Assembly: GCF_009711415.1 (NCBI RefSeq)
Contig: NZ_SMLZ01000111.1
Coordinates: 153,801-217,800, forward strand
Reading direction: 5' to 3'
DNA: 64,000 nt
From: Roseibium denhamense
GTDB lineage: Bacteria; Pseudomonadota; Alphaproteobacteria; Rhizobiales; Stappiaceae
How positions within the stretch are numbered: the first letter of the stretch is position 1; each line of letters starts with the position of its first letter. Shown piece by piece: positions 27,675 to 36,937 of the stretch. The notes under the pieces are model-generated. The model ran no database searches and was not told the origin of the DNA. It saw only the letters and a program-made list of their open reading frames with translations. A program made the translations under genes and the position numbers.

Positions 27675-28988
27675 TTACTCGCAGGGCAGAGCCGAACGGT
27701 CCGGCCAAGGTGCGTTTGACTCCGCATACTCGGCAGCTTTCGCTTTTTCGAGCGGCTCAATCACAGCGCGATCCGGCATCAGCTTGTCGGAAACCTGAAC
27801 AAACTCAGTTCCGTTCCACTCCAGCATCCAGCCGCCACCGTGACCGGTGTGGTTGGTGCAACTGGTTGAGAAAGGAACGGTCATGCCAGCCATGCCCAGA
27901 TCGGCAAGCACTTCATCCGTGATGTTCAAGTTCTCAAGACCCCAGCGCAGCTGCTCTGCATTGATTTCCGGCGTGCCGAACTTCTCCTGAGCAGCCTTGA
28001 TGCCTTCGACAAGGATCATCGAGATGACAATTCCGCGCTGATAGAAGACCGAGTTCATGTCCTCCGGGCTGTCGAGCAGGGAGTTTCCGGCATCAACAAC
28101 ATGCGTTTTGATGTCATCCATCACAGGATAGGAGCCAGGAACGTTCCAAGAGATGGATTTGTAGCCCTTGCCCTTTTCGCCAACAAGCTTCAGGTCGCCG
28201 TCATAGCCAGACCACCAGACGCCAACGAACTGATCCATTGGATAGCGTGTCTTCACCGCTTCGGTGATGGCACCCGCATTCATTGCGCCCCAGCCCCACA
28301 TGATCACGAAATCCGGACGCTCGCGGCGGATTTGCAACCACTGGGCAGACTGGTTTTGCATTTCCTTAAGACCGACCGGGATCGGCAGGAACTCAAAGCC
28401 GTTTTCCTCCGCCAGCTTTTCAATCAGCGGGATCGGCTCCTTGCCGAATGGGTGATCAAGGTGCAGAAGAGCGACTTTCTTGCCGTTCAAGCTGGAAAGA
28501 TCACCATCTGAAATATAGTTGAGGATCATTGACGCGCCGTCCCAGTAGGAGATCGGCGGGTTGAAGGCCCATGCAAACACCTCGCCATCTGCCATCGGCG
28601 AGAACCCGTAACCAGGTGCTAGGATCGGGATCTTGTCCACGTTGGTGCGCGGCAGCACCTGGAGGGTGATGCCCGTTGACCAAGGCTGCGTCACGACCGC
28701 CTTGGACTTGGTTTTTTCATAACATTCAACACCCTTGTTGGTGTTGTAGCCGGTCTCACATTCATCAAAGATCAGCTTCGCGCCACCGACACCGCCATCG
28801 CGGGCATTTAGCATTTCCACGTAGTCGCGCTGACCGTTCATCAGCGGAATACCGGTAGCGGCAAACGGACCGGTCCGATAGGACAGGTTCGGAATATAGA
28901 TTTCGGCGGCCGAAGCGATGCTCGAGCTCAGCGCGACCCCGAGGGAGAGAACTCCCGCACAGCCGGCAACTTTCCAGTTAAAACCCAT
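27675..28988 (-). CDS. ABC transporter substrate-binding protein, LivK-like (type I)
   Basis: A 437-residue periplasmic binding protein. The ATG at 28988 follows GGAGG and gives the signal peptide MGFNWKVAGCAGVLSLGVAL to about residue 27 (ASA|AEI). The mature part has the Peripla_BP_6 wording: IPNLSYRTGPFAATGIPLMNGQRDY, KLIFDECETGYNTNKGVECYEK and KVALLHLDHPFGKEPIPLIEKLA. This group is longer than LivK (about 370) and is usually found beside acyl-CoA synthetase genes, so the ligand is probably a carboxylate rather than an amino acid. Confidence 0.88.
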   Translation of the reverse strand: MGFNWKVAGCAGVLSLGVALSSSIASAAEIYIPNLSYRTGPFAATGIPLMNGQRDYVEMLNARDGGVGGAKLIFDECETGYNTNKGVECYEKTKSKAVVTQPWSTGITLQVLPRTNVDKIPILAPGYGFSPMADGEVFAWAFNPPISYWDGASMILNYISDGDLSSLNGKKVALLHLDHPFGKEPIPLIEKLAEENGFEFLPIPVGLKEMQNQSAQWLQIRRERPDFVIMWGWGAMNAGAITEAVKTRYPMDQFVGVWWSGYDGDLKLVGEKGKGYKSISWNVPGSYPVMDDIKTHVVDAGNSLLDSPEDMNSVFYQRGIVISMILVEGIKAAQEKFGTPEINAEQLRWGLENLNITDEVLADLGMAGMTVPFSTSCTNHTGHGGGWMLEWNGTEFVQVSDKLMPDRAVIEPLEKAKAAEYAESNAPWPDRSALPCE

Positions 28989-29053
28989 TTCTTCCTCCAC
29001 ATTTTGCGTGCCTCAGTGCCTCCCAACACCTTGGCTCACTCTTCTTGCCATCC

Positions 29054-30130
29054 CTAGTAAGGGAATGGCCACAAGATCAGTTTTTCCCGAATGATCGCAT
29101 AGAACCGGGCCAAGCCGTGCGGCTCGAGGATCAAGAATGCAATAATCAGTGCTCCGACGATCATCACATTCAAGTGCTCAAGTGTTGCCGAATCTATCGG
29201 AATGCCAAGCGCATTCGGAAGCAGGTTCAGCACCACCGGCAGGGCAACGATTAGAATCGCCCCAAGATAGTTGCCCAGGATCGACCCCAGTCCGCCGATA
29301 ATTGCGATGAACAAAATTTGGAATGATAGCGGAATGTCGAACAGGTTCGGTTCCGCAGCACCTTTCCAGAAAAACACCAGCAAGCCGCCTGCAATTCCCA
29401 CGATGTATGAGGACACTGCGAATGCCGTGAGTTTGGCCGTGATCAACTTGATCCCCACCAGTTCGGCCGCGATATCCATGTCACGGGTTGCCTTCCACAT
29501 CCGTCCGTACCGGCCACGGGTCAGATTGATTGCAAACCAGGTGACAAGTGTCACGACGATGAGCACGCAATAATACTGCACGATGGGCAGAGCGGTCGGC
29601 CCCGTAACGGTGATGCCGAAGACGGACGAGGTGGAGACCTCAATAGCTCCGGAGGCATTGTAGTTGTAAAGCCATGCCCATTTCTCGAACAGCCAAACGA
29701 GGAAGAACTGGGCGGCCAAAGTTGCGATGGCCAGATAAAACCCCTTGATCCTCAAGGACGGCAACCCGAAGGCTACACCCACCGCAGCTGAGAAAAAGCC
29801 CGACAGGAAGATGGCCACGAAGATGTTCATCTCCGGAAAGATGCTCATGAACTTGTAGGTGGCATACGCCCCCACACCCATGAAGGCCGCCGTTCCGAGC
29901 GACAGCTGGCCGCAATACCCCGTCAGGATGTTAAGACCAAGTGCTGCAAGGGAATAGATCAGCACGGGAACAAGCAGTGCCTTGAAGGCAAACTCGCTGG
30001 CGGTCAGCGGAAACACGACATAGGCGAGAAGCAAAACGCCCAGCACGAGGTAGAAGTCCTGCTTGATCGGGAACAGAGCCTGATCTGCCTCGTAGGACGT
30101 CTTGAACTGACCTGCAGTACGAAAAATCAT
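29054..30130 (-). CDS. ABC transporter permease, LivM family
   Basis: A 358-residue inner-membrane permease with about ten spans and the LivM block YSLAALGLNILTGYCGQLSLGTAAFMGVGAYATY near residues 58-92. Further marks are GLPSLRIKGFYLAIATLA and GLGSILGNYLGAILIVALPV near the EAA-like loop. GGAG stands 8 nt ahead of the ATG. It follows livH by 20 bp. Confidence 0.93.
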   Translation of the reverse strand: MIFRTAGQFKTSYEADQALFPIKQDFYLVLGVLLLAYVVFPLTASEFAFKALLVPVLIYSLAALGLNILTGYCGQLSLGTAAFMGVGAYATYKFMSIFPEMNIFVAIFLSGFFSAAVGVAFGLPSLRIKGFYLAIATLAAQFFLVWLFEKWAWLYNYNASGAIEVSTSSVFGITVTGPTALPIVQYYCVLIVVTLVTWFAINLTRGRYGRMWKATRDMDIAAELVGIKLITAKLTAFAVSSYIVGIAGGLLVFFWKGAAEPNLFDIPLSFQILFIAIIGGLGSILGNYLGAILIVALPVVLNLLPNALGIPIDSATLEHLNVMIVGALIIAFLILEPHGLARFYAIIREKLILWPFPY

Positions 30131-30150
30131 GTGTTACTCCCAGCCACAGA

Positions 30151-31104
30151 TCAGATGCGCTCGATGATGCGCTCGCCGAACAGCCCTTGAGGACGGAACA
30201 GCAGCACAAGAAGCGCGAAGATGAACGGGAACCATGTTTCCGTGTTCCCACCCAAAAACGGCTGTCCCCAATAGATCTCGAAAATCTTCTCCAGAATTCC
30301 AATGGCTATGCCACCGACAATGGCTCCAGAGACAGACTCCAATCCGCCAAGCATCAGGACGGGCAACGCCTTGTAGGCAATGACTTCCAGCGCAAAGGAC
30401 ACACCGGCACGCGCGCCCCACACCACACCTGTCACGAGGGCTATTACACCTGCGATGAACCAGACCAGAACCCAGATGGTGGACAGGGAGATTCCGACCG
30501 AAAGGGCGGCTTGGTGATCATCACCAAGGGCGCGGATTGCGCGGCCCATCTTGGTTTTGTTCAAGAAGACCAGCAAGCCGACAACCAGCAGGATTGCGAG
30601 CGTGACAGCTGTCAGATCCTTCTGTTCAATAAGAACGAAACCGCCAAACGGCTCCAGCTCAAAGGCCCCGGTCGGAATACCCAGCTGTTCTGTGATCATG
30701 ACCTTGTTGTCACCGCCGAAGACGAGCTGACCGAAGCCGATCAGGAACAAGGTGATCCCGATCGTTGCCATGAACAGGATGATGTCCGGCTGATTGACGA
30801 GAGGGCGAAGCACGACGCGCTCAATGCTCATGGCAAGTAGGTACATGACCAGCAGCGTCAAAGGCACGGCTGCAATCGCCGGAACCCCCATGGAATGCAA
30901 TCCAACAAGAGTAAGCGCCGAGAAAACGACCATGATGCCTTGCGCGAAGTTGAAAATCCGCGAGGACTTGTAAATAAGAACAAACCCTAGGGCGATCAAA
31001 GCGTAGAGCACCCCAGAGACAAACCCTTCCCAAAGCACCTGCAGGAAAAAGTCCGGCAGGGCAAACATCTGAACGAAGGGATCGATCAAAACATCATAAA
31101 GCAC
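30151..31104 (-). CDS. ABC transporter permease, LivH family
   Basis: A 317-residue permease with eight or so spans. Family marks are FVSGVLYALIALGFVLIYKSSRIFNFAQG at the N-terminus, MGRAIRALGDDHQAALSVGI (cytoplasmic coupling loop) and LPVLMLGGLESVSGAIVGGIAIG. The start is a GTG; the one at 31104 has GGGGAGG 5 nt ahead and is preferred to the GTG at 31110, which would sit on the ribosome site. It follows livG closely. Confidence 0.92.
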   Translation of the reverse strand: MLYDVLIDPFVQMFALPDFFLQVLWEGFVSGVLYALIALGFVLIYKSSRIFNFAQGIMVVFSALTLVGLHSMGVPAIAAVPLTLLVMYLLAMSIERVVLRPLVNQPDIILFMATIGITLFLIGFGQLVFGGDNKVMITEQLGIPTGAFELEPFGGFVLIEQKDLTAVTLAILLVVGLLVFLNKTKMGRAIRALGDDHQAALSVGISLSTIWVLVWFIAGVIALVTGVVWGARAGVSFALEVIAYKALPVLMLGGLESVSGAIVGGIAIGILEKIFEIYWGQPFLGGNTETWFPFIFALLVLLFRPQGLFGERIIERI

Positions 31105-31115
31105 ACGCACCTCCC

Positions 31116-31943
31116 CTAATGTGCCACACCAAGATAGGCGTCGATAACATTCTGATTGGCCTGGACCTCCTCCGGCCGGCCATCAGCAATCTTCTTGCCG
31201 TAATCGAGAACAACAACCCGGTCTGAGAGATCCATCACGACGCCCATGTCATGTTCAATAAGCGCGATGGTGGTCCCAAATTCCTGGTTCACATCCACAA
31301 TGAACCGGCTCATGTCTTCTTTTTCTTCCAGGTTCATTCCGGCCATCGGCTCGTCCAGCAGGAGGAGTTCAGGCTCCATGGCTAGGGCCCGGGCAAGTTC
31401 GACCCGTTTTTGCAGGCCATAGGGCAGTTTGCCCACCGGGGTCCTCCGGATAGCCTGGATTTCAAGAAAGTCGATGATGTCCTCGACACGTTTGCGATGC
31501 TCAATTTCCTCCCGCATGGCCGCGCCATACCAGATCATCTGGAAAAAGATGTTGGCTTTCATCCGTGTCGACCGGCCAGCCATGATGTTGTCGAGCGTGG
31601 ACATCCCCTTGAACAAAGCGACGTTCTGAAACGTACGGGCAATGCCCTGTGAGACCGCCTCATGAGGCTTGATCTTGTTGCGGACCTTCCCCTGCCACGT
31701 GATCGTGCCTTCCTGAGGATGGTAAAAACCGTTGATGACATTCAGCATAGAGGTTTTGCCGGCCCCATTGGGCCCGATGATGGCGCGGATTTCCCCCTTC
31801 AGGATATCGAAGGAGATGTCGGTGATTGCTTTCACACCGCCAAATGAAAGCGAGACGTTCTCGACATTGAGCAGAACCTCCCGGTCTTCATCGGCCGATG
31901 GGTTGGCTGAGCTCAGGGCCTTGTCGGCGACAAAGGCGTTCAT
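31116..31943 (-). CDS. ABC transporter ATP-binding protein, LivG family
   Basis: A 275-residue ATPase of the importer. It has Walker A GPNGAGKTSMLNVI, the LivG-type signature region GKLPYGLQKRVELARALA, Walker B LLLLDEPMAGMNLEEKE and the switch His in ALIEHDMGVVMDLSDRV. The C-terminal VQANQNVIDAYLG is typical for LivG. The start overlaps the stop of the acyl-CoA synthetase gene by 4 nt (ATGA), showing translational coupling. Confidence 0.93.
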   Translation of the reverse strand: MNAFVADKALSSANPSADEDREVLLNVENVSLSFGGVKAITDISFDILKGEIRAIIGPNGAGKTSMLNVINGFYHPQEGTITWQGKVRNKIKPHEAVSQGIARTFQNVALFKGMSTLDNIMAGRSTRMKANIFFQMIWYGAAMREEIEHRKRVEDIIDFLEIQAIRRTPVGKLPYGLQKRVELARALAMEPELLLLDEPMAGMNLEEKEDMSRFIVDVNQEFGTTIALIEHDMGVVMDLSDRVVVLDYGKKIADGRPEEVQANQNVIDAYLGVAH

Positions 31944-33925
31944 TCGGCCGCCTCCCTGTGAATACTTCCAGAGGGATAGACCGTCATGTCGCGGATCTCC
32001 ACTGTCGCTTCAATAGCCCCCTTGCGGCCATCCTCAAAGGTTACTTCCGTGCGCACATGCTTGCTTTTTGAACCGTCATAAAGCGCTTCAATCAGCGGCT
32101 CGTAACGATCTGCAATAAAGGAGCGGCGCACTTTTTGTGTCCGGGTCAATTCCCCATCATCCGCATCCAGCTCCTTGTGGAGCACCAGGAAGCGCTTGAT
32201 CTGGGCCCCCGCCATCATCGGCTCGGCCGACAGGTCCCTGTTGACCTGATCGACATGGCTCTCGATCATTTTGTAAACGTCGGGATTTGCCGCAAGCTCC
32301 TGATAGGAAGCATAGTTCACGTTGTTCCGCTCTGCCCACGAGCCGACCGCCGTCAAATCAATGTTGATGAACACAGCCACACTGTCCCGCTCATGACCGA
32401 AGGCGACCACCTCCTTGATGTTGGGGAAGAATTTCAGCTTGTTCTCGATGTATTTCGGCGCAAAGAGCGACCCATCGGTGAGCTTGCCGACGTCCTTGGC
32501 GCGGTCGATGATCTTCAGGTGGCCATTCTCGGCGATAATGCCTGCATCACCTGTCAGGACCCAACCGTCAGGGGTTTTCGTGGAAGCGGTGGCTTCATCG
32601 TTTTTAAAATATCCGACGAAGACACCCGGAGAGCGGTACATGACCTCACCACTTTCCGCGATTTTCAGCTCAACGTCCGGCGCAGGTTTGCCGACAGTGT
32701 CACCGAAGATTTCACCGTCCGGCTGCAGGGTAATGTAAACGGCCGCTTCGGTTTGACCATAGAGTTGTTTGAGGTTGAGACCGAGAGACCGGAAGAACTG
32801 GAAGATCTCCGGACCAATCGCCTCGCCGGCAGTGTATCCGACTTTCAAACGGGACAGCCCCATCCGGTTTTTCAAAGGACCGTAAACCAGGATTTCTCCC
32901 ATCCTGTAGAGCATGCGGTCAACAAGTCCGACTTCTTCTCCGTTGAGAATCCGCTCACCGGTGTTGCGCGCAACCCCCATGAAGTAGTCGAACATTGCCT
33001 TTTTCAGCTTTCCCGCATCCTCCATCCGCACCATGATCCGCGTCAGCAGATTTTCATAAACGCGGGGCGGCGCGAAGAAATAGGTCGGCGCGATTTCCAG
33101 CCGGTCGACGTCAACCGTATCCATGTTCTCGGGACAGTTCACGCAGTAGCCGGCAGTAAAGGCTTGGGCCAGCGAGAAGACATGGTCGCCGATCCAGGCC
33201 ATCGGCAGATAGGCGAGCACTTCTTCCGTCTCATCCAGGCGATCAAACTTGTTTCCGTTCCGCCCGGAAATAACGAGATTGTCGAAGGAAAGCATAACCC
33301 CCTTCGGCCGTCCGGTCGTTCCGGACGTGTATAGCATGACGGCAATGTCACTGCCGGTCGCACCCGAAAAGCCTTTGGCCCAGTTGTCCGCAGCACCCGC
33401 ATCGCTAGCCAGTGCCGCACGTCCTTTTTCCTGGACGGAGGTAAACGCATGCAGCCGCGTGTGGTCATAGTCACGCAAGCCCCGCGGCTCGTCATAAATT
33501 ACATGGCGCAGGCTCGGCACTTCCTCGGACATCCCAAGAAGCTTGTCGACCTGCTCCTGATCCTCGACAATGGCGAAGACGACTTCGGCGTGCCCGAGGA
33601 CGTAGGCCATTTCTTCGGCAACAGAATCCGCATAAACCGGCACCGGCACACCGCCAAGCGCCTGAACGGCGACCATTGACCAGTAAAGCCTCGGCCGGTT
33701 TGATCCTACAATGGCGACTTTGTCTCCGGCCGATAGACCGAGCGACTTCAGACCGAGTGAAAATGCGCGGAGTTCCTCGAGCACCTCGGACCAGGTCCAG
33801 CTTTGCCAGATCCCAAAGTCCTTTTCCCGGAAAGCCGTCCGGGATCCGAGTACTTCTGCATTGTGCAGCAGTATTTTCGGAAAGGTGTCGTCCGCACGCT
33901 TCGAGGCGCTGGCAGACCCAACCAT
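31940..33925 (-). CDS. Long-chain acyl-CoA synthetase-like AMP-binding protein
   Basis: A 661-residue AMP-forming synthetase of the long-chain fatty acid CoA ligase type. The P-loop is ordinary (VMLYTSGTTGRPKGVML), with LKQLYGQTEAAVYITLQ, GWVLTGDAGIIAENGHLKIIDRAKDVGKLTDG and the late block VRRSFIADRYEPLIEAL. It is the first gene of the operon with livG, livH, livM, the binding protein, livF and the PaaK-like ligase. The setting suggests that it adds CoA to the imported acid. AAGGGAAG stands 9 nt ahead of the ATG. The true substrate (fatty or aromatic acid) cannot be read from the sequence. Confidence 0.9.
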   Translation of the reverse strand: MVGSASASKRADDTFPKILLHNAEVLGSRTAFREKDFGIWQSWTWSEVLEELRAFSLGLKSLGLSAGDKVAIVGSNRPRLYWSMVAVQALGGVPVPVYADSVAEEMAYVLGHAEVVFAIVEDQEQVDKLLGMSEEVPSLRHVIYDEPRGLRDYDHTRLHAFTSVQEKGRAALASDAGAADNWAKGFSGATGSDIAVMLYTSGTTGRPKGVMLSFDNLVISGRNGNKFDRLDETEEVLAYLPMAWIGDHVFSLAQAFTAGYCVNCPENMDTVDVDRLEIAPTYFFAPPRVYENLLTRIMVRMEDAGKLKKAMFDYFMGVARNTGERILNGEEVGLVDRMLYRMGEILVYGPLKNRMGLSRLKVGYTAGEAIGPEIFQFFRSLGLNLKQLYGQTEAAVYITLQPDGEIFGDTVGKPAPDVELKIAESGEVMYRSPGVFVGYFKNDEATASTKTPDGWVLTGDAGIIAENGHLKIIDRAKDVGKLTDGSLFAPKYIENKLKFFPNIKEVVAFGHERDSVAVFINIDLTAVGSWAERNNVNYASYQELAANPDVYKMIESHVDQVNRDLSAEPMMAGAQIKRFLVLHKELDADDGELTRTQKVRRSFIADRYEPLIEALYDGSKSKHVRTEVTFEDGRKGAIEATVEIRDMTVYPSGSIHREAAE

Positions 33926-34080
33926 GTATCGTTTCTTCCCTTAGAAGGCGCCCCGGTTTCCGGGGTCGTTTTGTCACCGTTCATGAAACAGTCTGCCGAT
34001 CCGATCCGCAACCCGTAACTTGGGTAAAGCGGGAGACGACATAATCCCAATCCCGACATTAGGACGGTAGCGAGGGGCAT

Positions 34081-34120
34081 TTTCAGCAATATGTTTCAAT
34101 CATTTCAAATTGTTTCAATC
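34081..34120 (+). promoter_or_regulatory. Tandem TTTCAAT repeats upstream of the hybrid kinase gene
   Basis: TTTCAAT at 34094, TTTCAAA at 34103 and TTTCAAT at 34113, with TTTCAGCAAT at 34081, give four related heptamers on one face of the helix at 9 to 13-bp steps. Direct repeats with about 10-bp spacing are what OmpR/PhoB-type regulators bind, and such a regulator is encoded two genes on. It also lies in the divergent region ahead of the CoA-ligase/ABC operon. Confidence 0.4.
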
Positions 34121-34181
34121 TCGCTGCAGGCGCGAAACGACCCCATAGCCAAGCAGGATTTAGGAGCATAATCTGGCGCCC

Positions 34182-36158
34182 ATGGAGGAGATAAACCAAC
34201 TCAAAGCGCAGCTGGATTTGATGCAGGCCGCGCTCGACCACATCAATCAGGGCTTCACGGTCTTCGACCGCGATCTCCGGCTGGTTGCATGGAACCGCGG
34301 TCTGTACGACATGCTCGACATGCCGAAGGATATCGTGAAGCGCGGATCCCATTTGGAGGCGTTCATTCGTGTGAATGCAGAGCGTGGGGAGTATGGCGCG
34401 GGCGACATCGAAGGGAAGATTGCAAGACGGATCGAGCGGGCCAAGCTGTTCGAACCACACTATTTCGAACGTATCCGGCCAAATGGCCAGATTATCGCCG
34501 TCTCCGGTACACCACTGCCTCAGGGCGGCTTCGTTACAATCTACTCCGATGTCACGGAGGAGCGACGCCGGCAGGAAACACTGGAACAGACGGTTGCCGA
34601 ACGCTCGCGCGCGCTCCAGCAAAGTGAAGACTGGCTGCGGCTCGTCACGGACAACATACCGGCACTGATTGCATATCTCTCCCCCGGGCCAGTCTTCCGG
34701 TTCGCCAATCGCAGATATGCGGAGTGGTTTGGACAGTCCGTGACTTCAATCGCCGGCCGTGGCGCAAAGGAGGTGGTCGGCGCAGAGCTTTTTGGAGAAC
34801 TGGAACCGCATATTGAACGCGCCTTCTCCGGAAATGCGGTCAGCTATGAGTACCAGCGCGAACGGCCCGACGGCACAAATGCCTTCATGCGCTCCACCCT
34901 TATTCCGGATATGACAAAGGACGGGCGGACCCTCGGGATTTTCGTATTATCGCTGGATGCAACGGATCAGAAGCAAGCAGAGGCCGCCCTTGTTCAATCC
35001 CAGAGGATGGACGCAGTCGGTAAGTTGACCGGCGGCCTGGCGCATGACTTCAACAATCTGCTCGCAATCATCATGGGCAACCTTCTCAGTTTGAACCGGG
35101 CCGAGACGCCAATTGCACGCACGGACTTGGACCGCAAGGTCGCCCCGATGCTGGACGCGGCACAACGCGGATCTGACTTGATTGAACGGTTGCTAGCATT
35201 CAGCAGAGGGAAAGCGATTGATCCTCAAGTAGTTGCTCTTGCAGATATTTTGACGTCGGCCAAAACCCTTTTGGAAGGATCCTTGCCGTCATCCATCGAC
35301 CTAAAGCTCGATGCCAATGACAACCACATTGCAGCGCTGATTGATCCAACGCAGATGGAGACGGTCTTAATCAACCTGGCATTCAATGCCCGTGATGCCA
35401 TGCCCGATGGCGGCGTGTTGAGCGTGTCTCTTTCAGAAGCTGACCTTGGAACTGGAGAAGCAGAAAAACTTGGTGTTGCGCCGGGCCATTATGCCCTCGT
35501 ATCGGTCCGGGATACCGGTATCGGCATGGACCAGGAAACACGCCTGAAAATCTTTGAGCCGTTTTTCACGACAAAGAGTTTTGGCACCGGAAGCGGGCTG
35601 GGACTGTCCACCGTCTATGGTTTCATTCACCAATCCGGGGGAGCAATTGATGTTCAAAGCGCGCCGGGCGCCGGAACCTGTTTTTCAATCTATTTGCCTT
35701 TCACGCAGTGTGTGTCAGGACCCGGAAATGCCAGTGAGCCAAGCTCCTGGGATGAAACTCTGAAAGGTGAAGGTGAGTTGATCCTGCTGGCGGAAGATGA
35801 CCCATCGGTCGCACAGGCGGTCACCGATCAGTTGCAAAGACTAGGATATTCTGTCTTGCAGGCGGAAAGTGCCGAAGACGCGAAAAATCTCGCGCTCACA
35901 TTGCCTGACATCAAGTGCCTTTTGAGCGATATCATAATGCCGGGGCAGTTGAATGGACTGGCCTTGGCAAGATCGATCCGCAAAGACCGGCCGGATTTGG
36001 GAATTGCCTTGATGACCGGCTACACAGACTGGTCGGCGCTTGCCGGAAAACAGGCATCGTGTGAGTTCACTGTCCTGGCAAAGCCTTTTTCAGATATGCA
36101 ATTGGCTGAAACAATTACACATGTTTTATCTTCAGCAAACGGGACTGACGGGTCTTGA
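34182..36158 (+). CDS. PAS-PAS hybrid sensor histidine kinase with receiver domain
   Basis: A 658-residue cytoplasmic kinase; no membrane span is seen. An N-terminal coiled coil leads to a PAS_7 domain (about 12-130; DHINQGFTVFDRDLRLVAWN) and a second PAS domain (about 150-265; PVFRFANRRYAEWFG). The phospho-acceptor is His288 in GGLAHDFNNLLAII. The ATPase part has NLAFNARDAMPDGG, VRDTGIGMDQETRLKIFEPFFTTK and GTGSGLGLSTVYG. A receiver domain follows with AEDDPSVAQ and Asp583 in LLSDIIMPG. The ligand is unknown. The ATG lacks a well placed ribosome site (TAGGAG is 15 nt off). Its stop overlaps the next gene. Confidence 0.9.
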   Translation: MEEINQLKAQLDLMQAALDHINQGFTVFDRDLRLVAWNRGLYDMLDMPKDIVKRGSHLEAFIRVNAERGEYGAGDIEGKIARRIERAKLFEPHYFERIRPNGQIIAVSGTPLPQGGFVTIYSDVTEERRRQETLEQTVAERSRALQQSEDWLRLVTDNIPALIAYLSPGPVFRFANRRYAEWFGQSVTSIAGRGAKEVVGAELFGELEPHIERAFSGNAVSYEYQRERPDGTNAFMRSTLIPDMTKDGRTLGIFVLSLDATDQKQAEAALVQSQRMDAVGKLTGGLAHDFNNLLAIIMGNLLSLNRAETPIARTDLDRKVAPMLDAAQRGSDLIERLLAFSRGKAIDPQVVALADILTSAKTLLEGSLPSSIDLKLDANDNHIAALIDPTQMETVLINLAFNARDAMPDGGVLSVSLSEADLGTGEAEKLGVAPGHYALVSVRDTGIGMDQETRLKIFEPFFTTKSFGTGSGLGLSTVYGFIHQSGGAIDVQSAPGAGTCFSIYLPFTQCVSGPGNASEPSSWDETLKGEGELILLAEDDPSVAQAVTDQLQRLGYSVLQAESAEDAKNLALTLPDIKCLLSDIIMPGQLNGLALARSIRKDRPDLGIALMTGYTDWSALAGKQASCEFTVLAKPFSDMQLAETITHVLSSANGTDGS

Positions 36159-36877
36159 CCACTTTTCGCCCACCGCAAAAACCAACGGTCTTTATTGTCG
36201 ACGACGAACCGGATATCGGCCACCTGCTGCAGGAGGCCATGTCACAGTTCGATATCCGGTCTGAGGTGTTTTCAACCGCAGCAAGTTTCTTGTCGGCATT
36301 GGAACTCAGGCAGCCTGATACCTGCATTATCGACTTGGGTCTGCCGGACATGGAAGGGATGGCGCTTATCAATGAGGTCCGCCGGTCATCGTCCGTGCCA
36401 ATCATCGTCCTGTCCGCGCGCGGCCACTCTACCGATCGGGTGCTGGGGCTCGAACTTGGAGCAGACGACTATGTGGTCAAACCTTTCGACCCGCGTGAAG
36501 TTGTGGCGCGCATAAGATCCATTCTGAGAAGATCCAGCGACAAGACCGAACAGGCGGCCGAGCCAGCTGAACGCGCCCATTTCGTTGGTTGGGCCTATCA
36601 ACCCTCATCGCATTGCCTCATATCGCCTGAGGGCGAGGAGACATTTCTGTCAACCGGAGAGGCGTCCCTTCTGGAGGCGCTTTTGCGCGCGCCAAAACGC
36701 GTTTTGACGCGAGACTATCTTCTTGAGCACGGTGGCCGGGATGAAAGTCTCGATCGTTCGATTGATGTCCGCATTTCCAGGATACGCAAGAAATTGAACC
36801 GGAAAAACGAACCGGCCCATATCCGGACAATCTACGGATCTGGCTACATGCTGGCGTGTGACGTTCACTGGTCCTGA
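36155..36877 (+). CDS. OmpR-family response regulator
   Basis: A 240-residue regulator with a receiver domain (TVFIVDDEPDIGHLL, phospho-Asp in IIDLGLPDMEGM, the switch Thr/Ser in VLSARG and Lys in VVKPFDPRE) and a winged-helix domain (about 140-238; LLEALLRAPKRVLTRDYLLE, RSIDVRISRIRKKLN, IRTIYGSGYML). The start is a TTG whose last two bases are in the stop of the kinase gene, so the pair is translationally coupled. It may control the divergent CoA-ligase/ABC operon or itself through the repeat array at 34081-34120. Confidence 0.9.
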   Translation: MTTFRPPQKPTVFIVDDEPDIGHLLQEAMSQFDIRSEVFSTAASFLSALELRQPDTCIIDLGLPDMEGMALINEVRRSSSVPIIVLSARGHSTDRVLGLELGADDYVVKPFDPREVVARIRSILRRSSDKTEQAAEPAERAHFVGWAYQPSSHCLISPEGEETFLSTGEASLLEALLRAPKRVLTRDYLLEHGGRDESLDRSIDVRISRIRKKLNRKNEPAHIRTIYGSGYMLACDVHWS

Positions 36878-36891
36878 ACTAACAACGAAAA

Positions 36892-36916
36892 ACGGGGAGG
36901 TCGCCCTCCTCGTTTT
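36892..36916. terminator. Bidirectional terminator between response regulator and dctM
   Basis: ACGGGGAGG (36892-36900) pairs with CCTCCTCGT (36905-36913) with one G-U pair and loop TCGC; TTTT follows on the plus strand, and a run of A (AAAAA, 36888-36892) gives a U tract on the minus strand. It separates two convergent genes. Confidence 0.8.
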
Positions 36917-36937
36917 CCTGGTCGCTCGCTATGCAGA

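Noticed and set aside
32135..33334. A 399-codon frame antisense to the acyl-CoA synthetase gene
   Set aside because: It is long only because of high GC codon structure; the sense frame carries all AMP-binding motifs.
33951..33972. CCCCGG/CCGGGG hairpin followed by TCGTTTT on the plus strand
   Set aside because: No plus-strand gene ends here. It lies in the leader of the acyl-CoA synthetase gene and is short, so I do not call a terminator.
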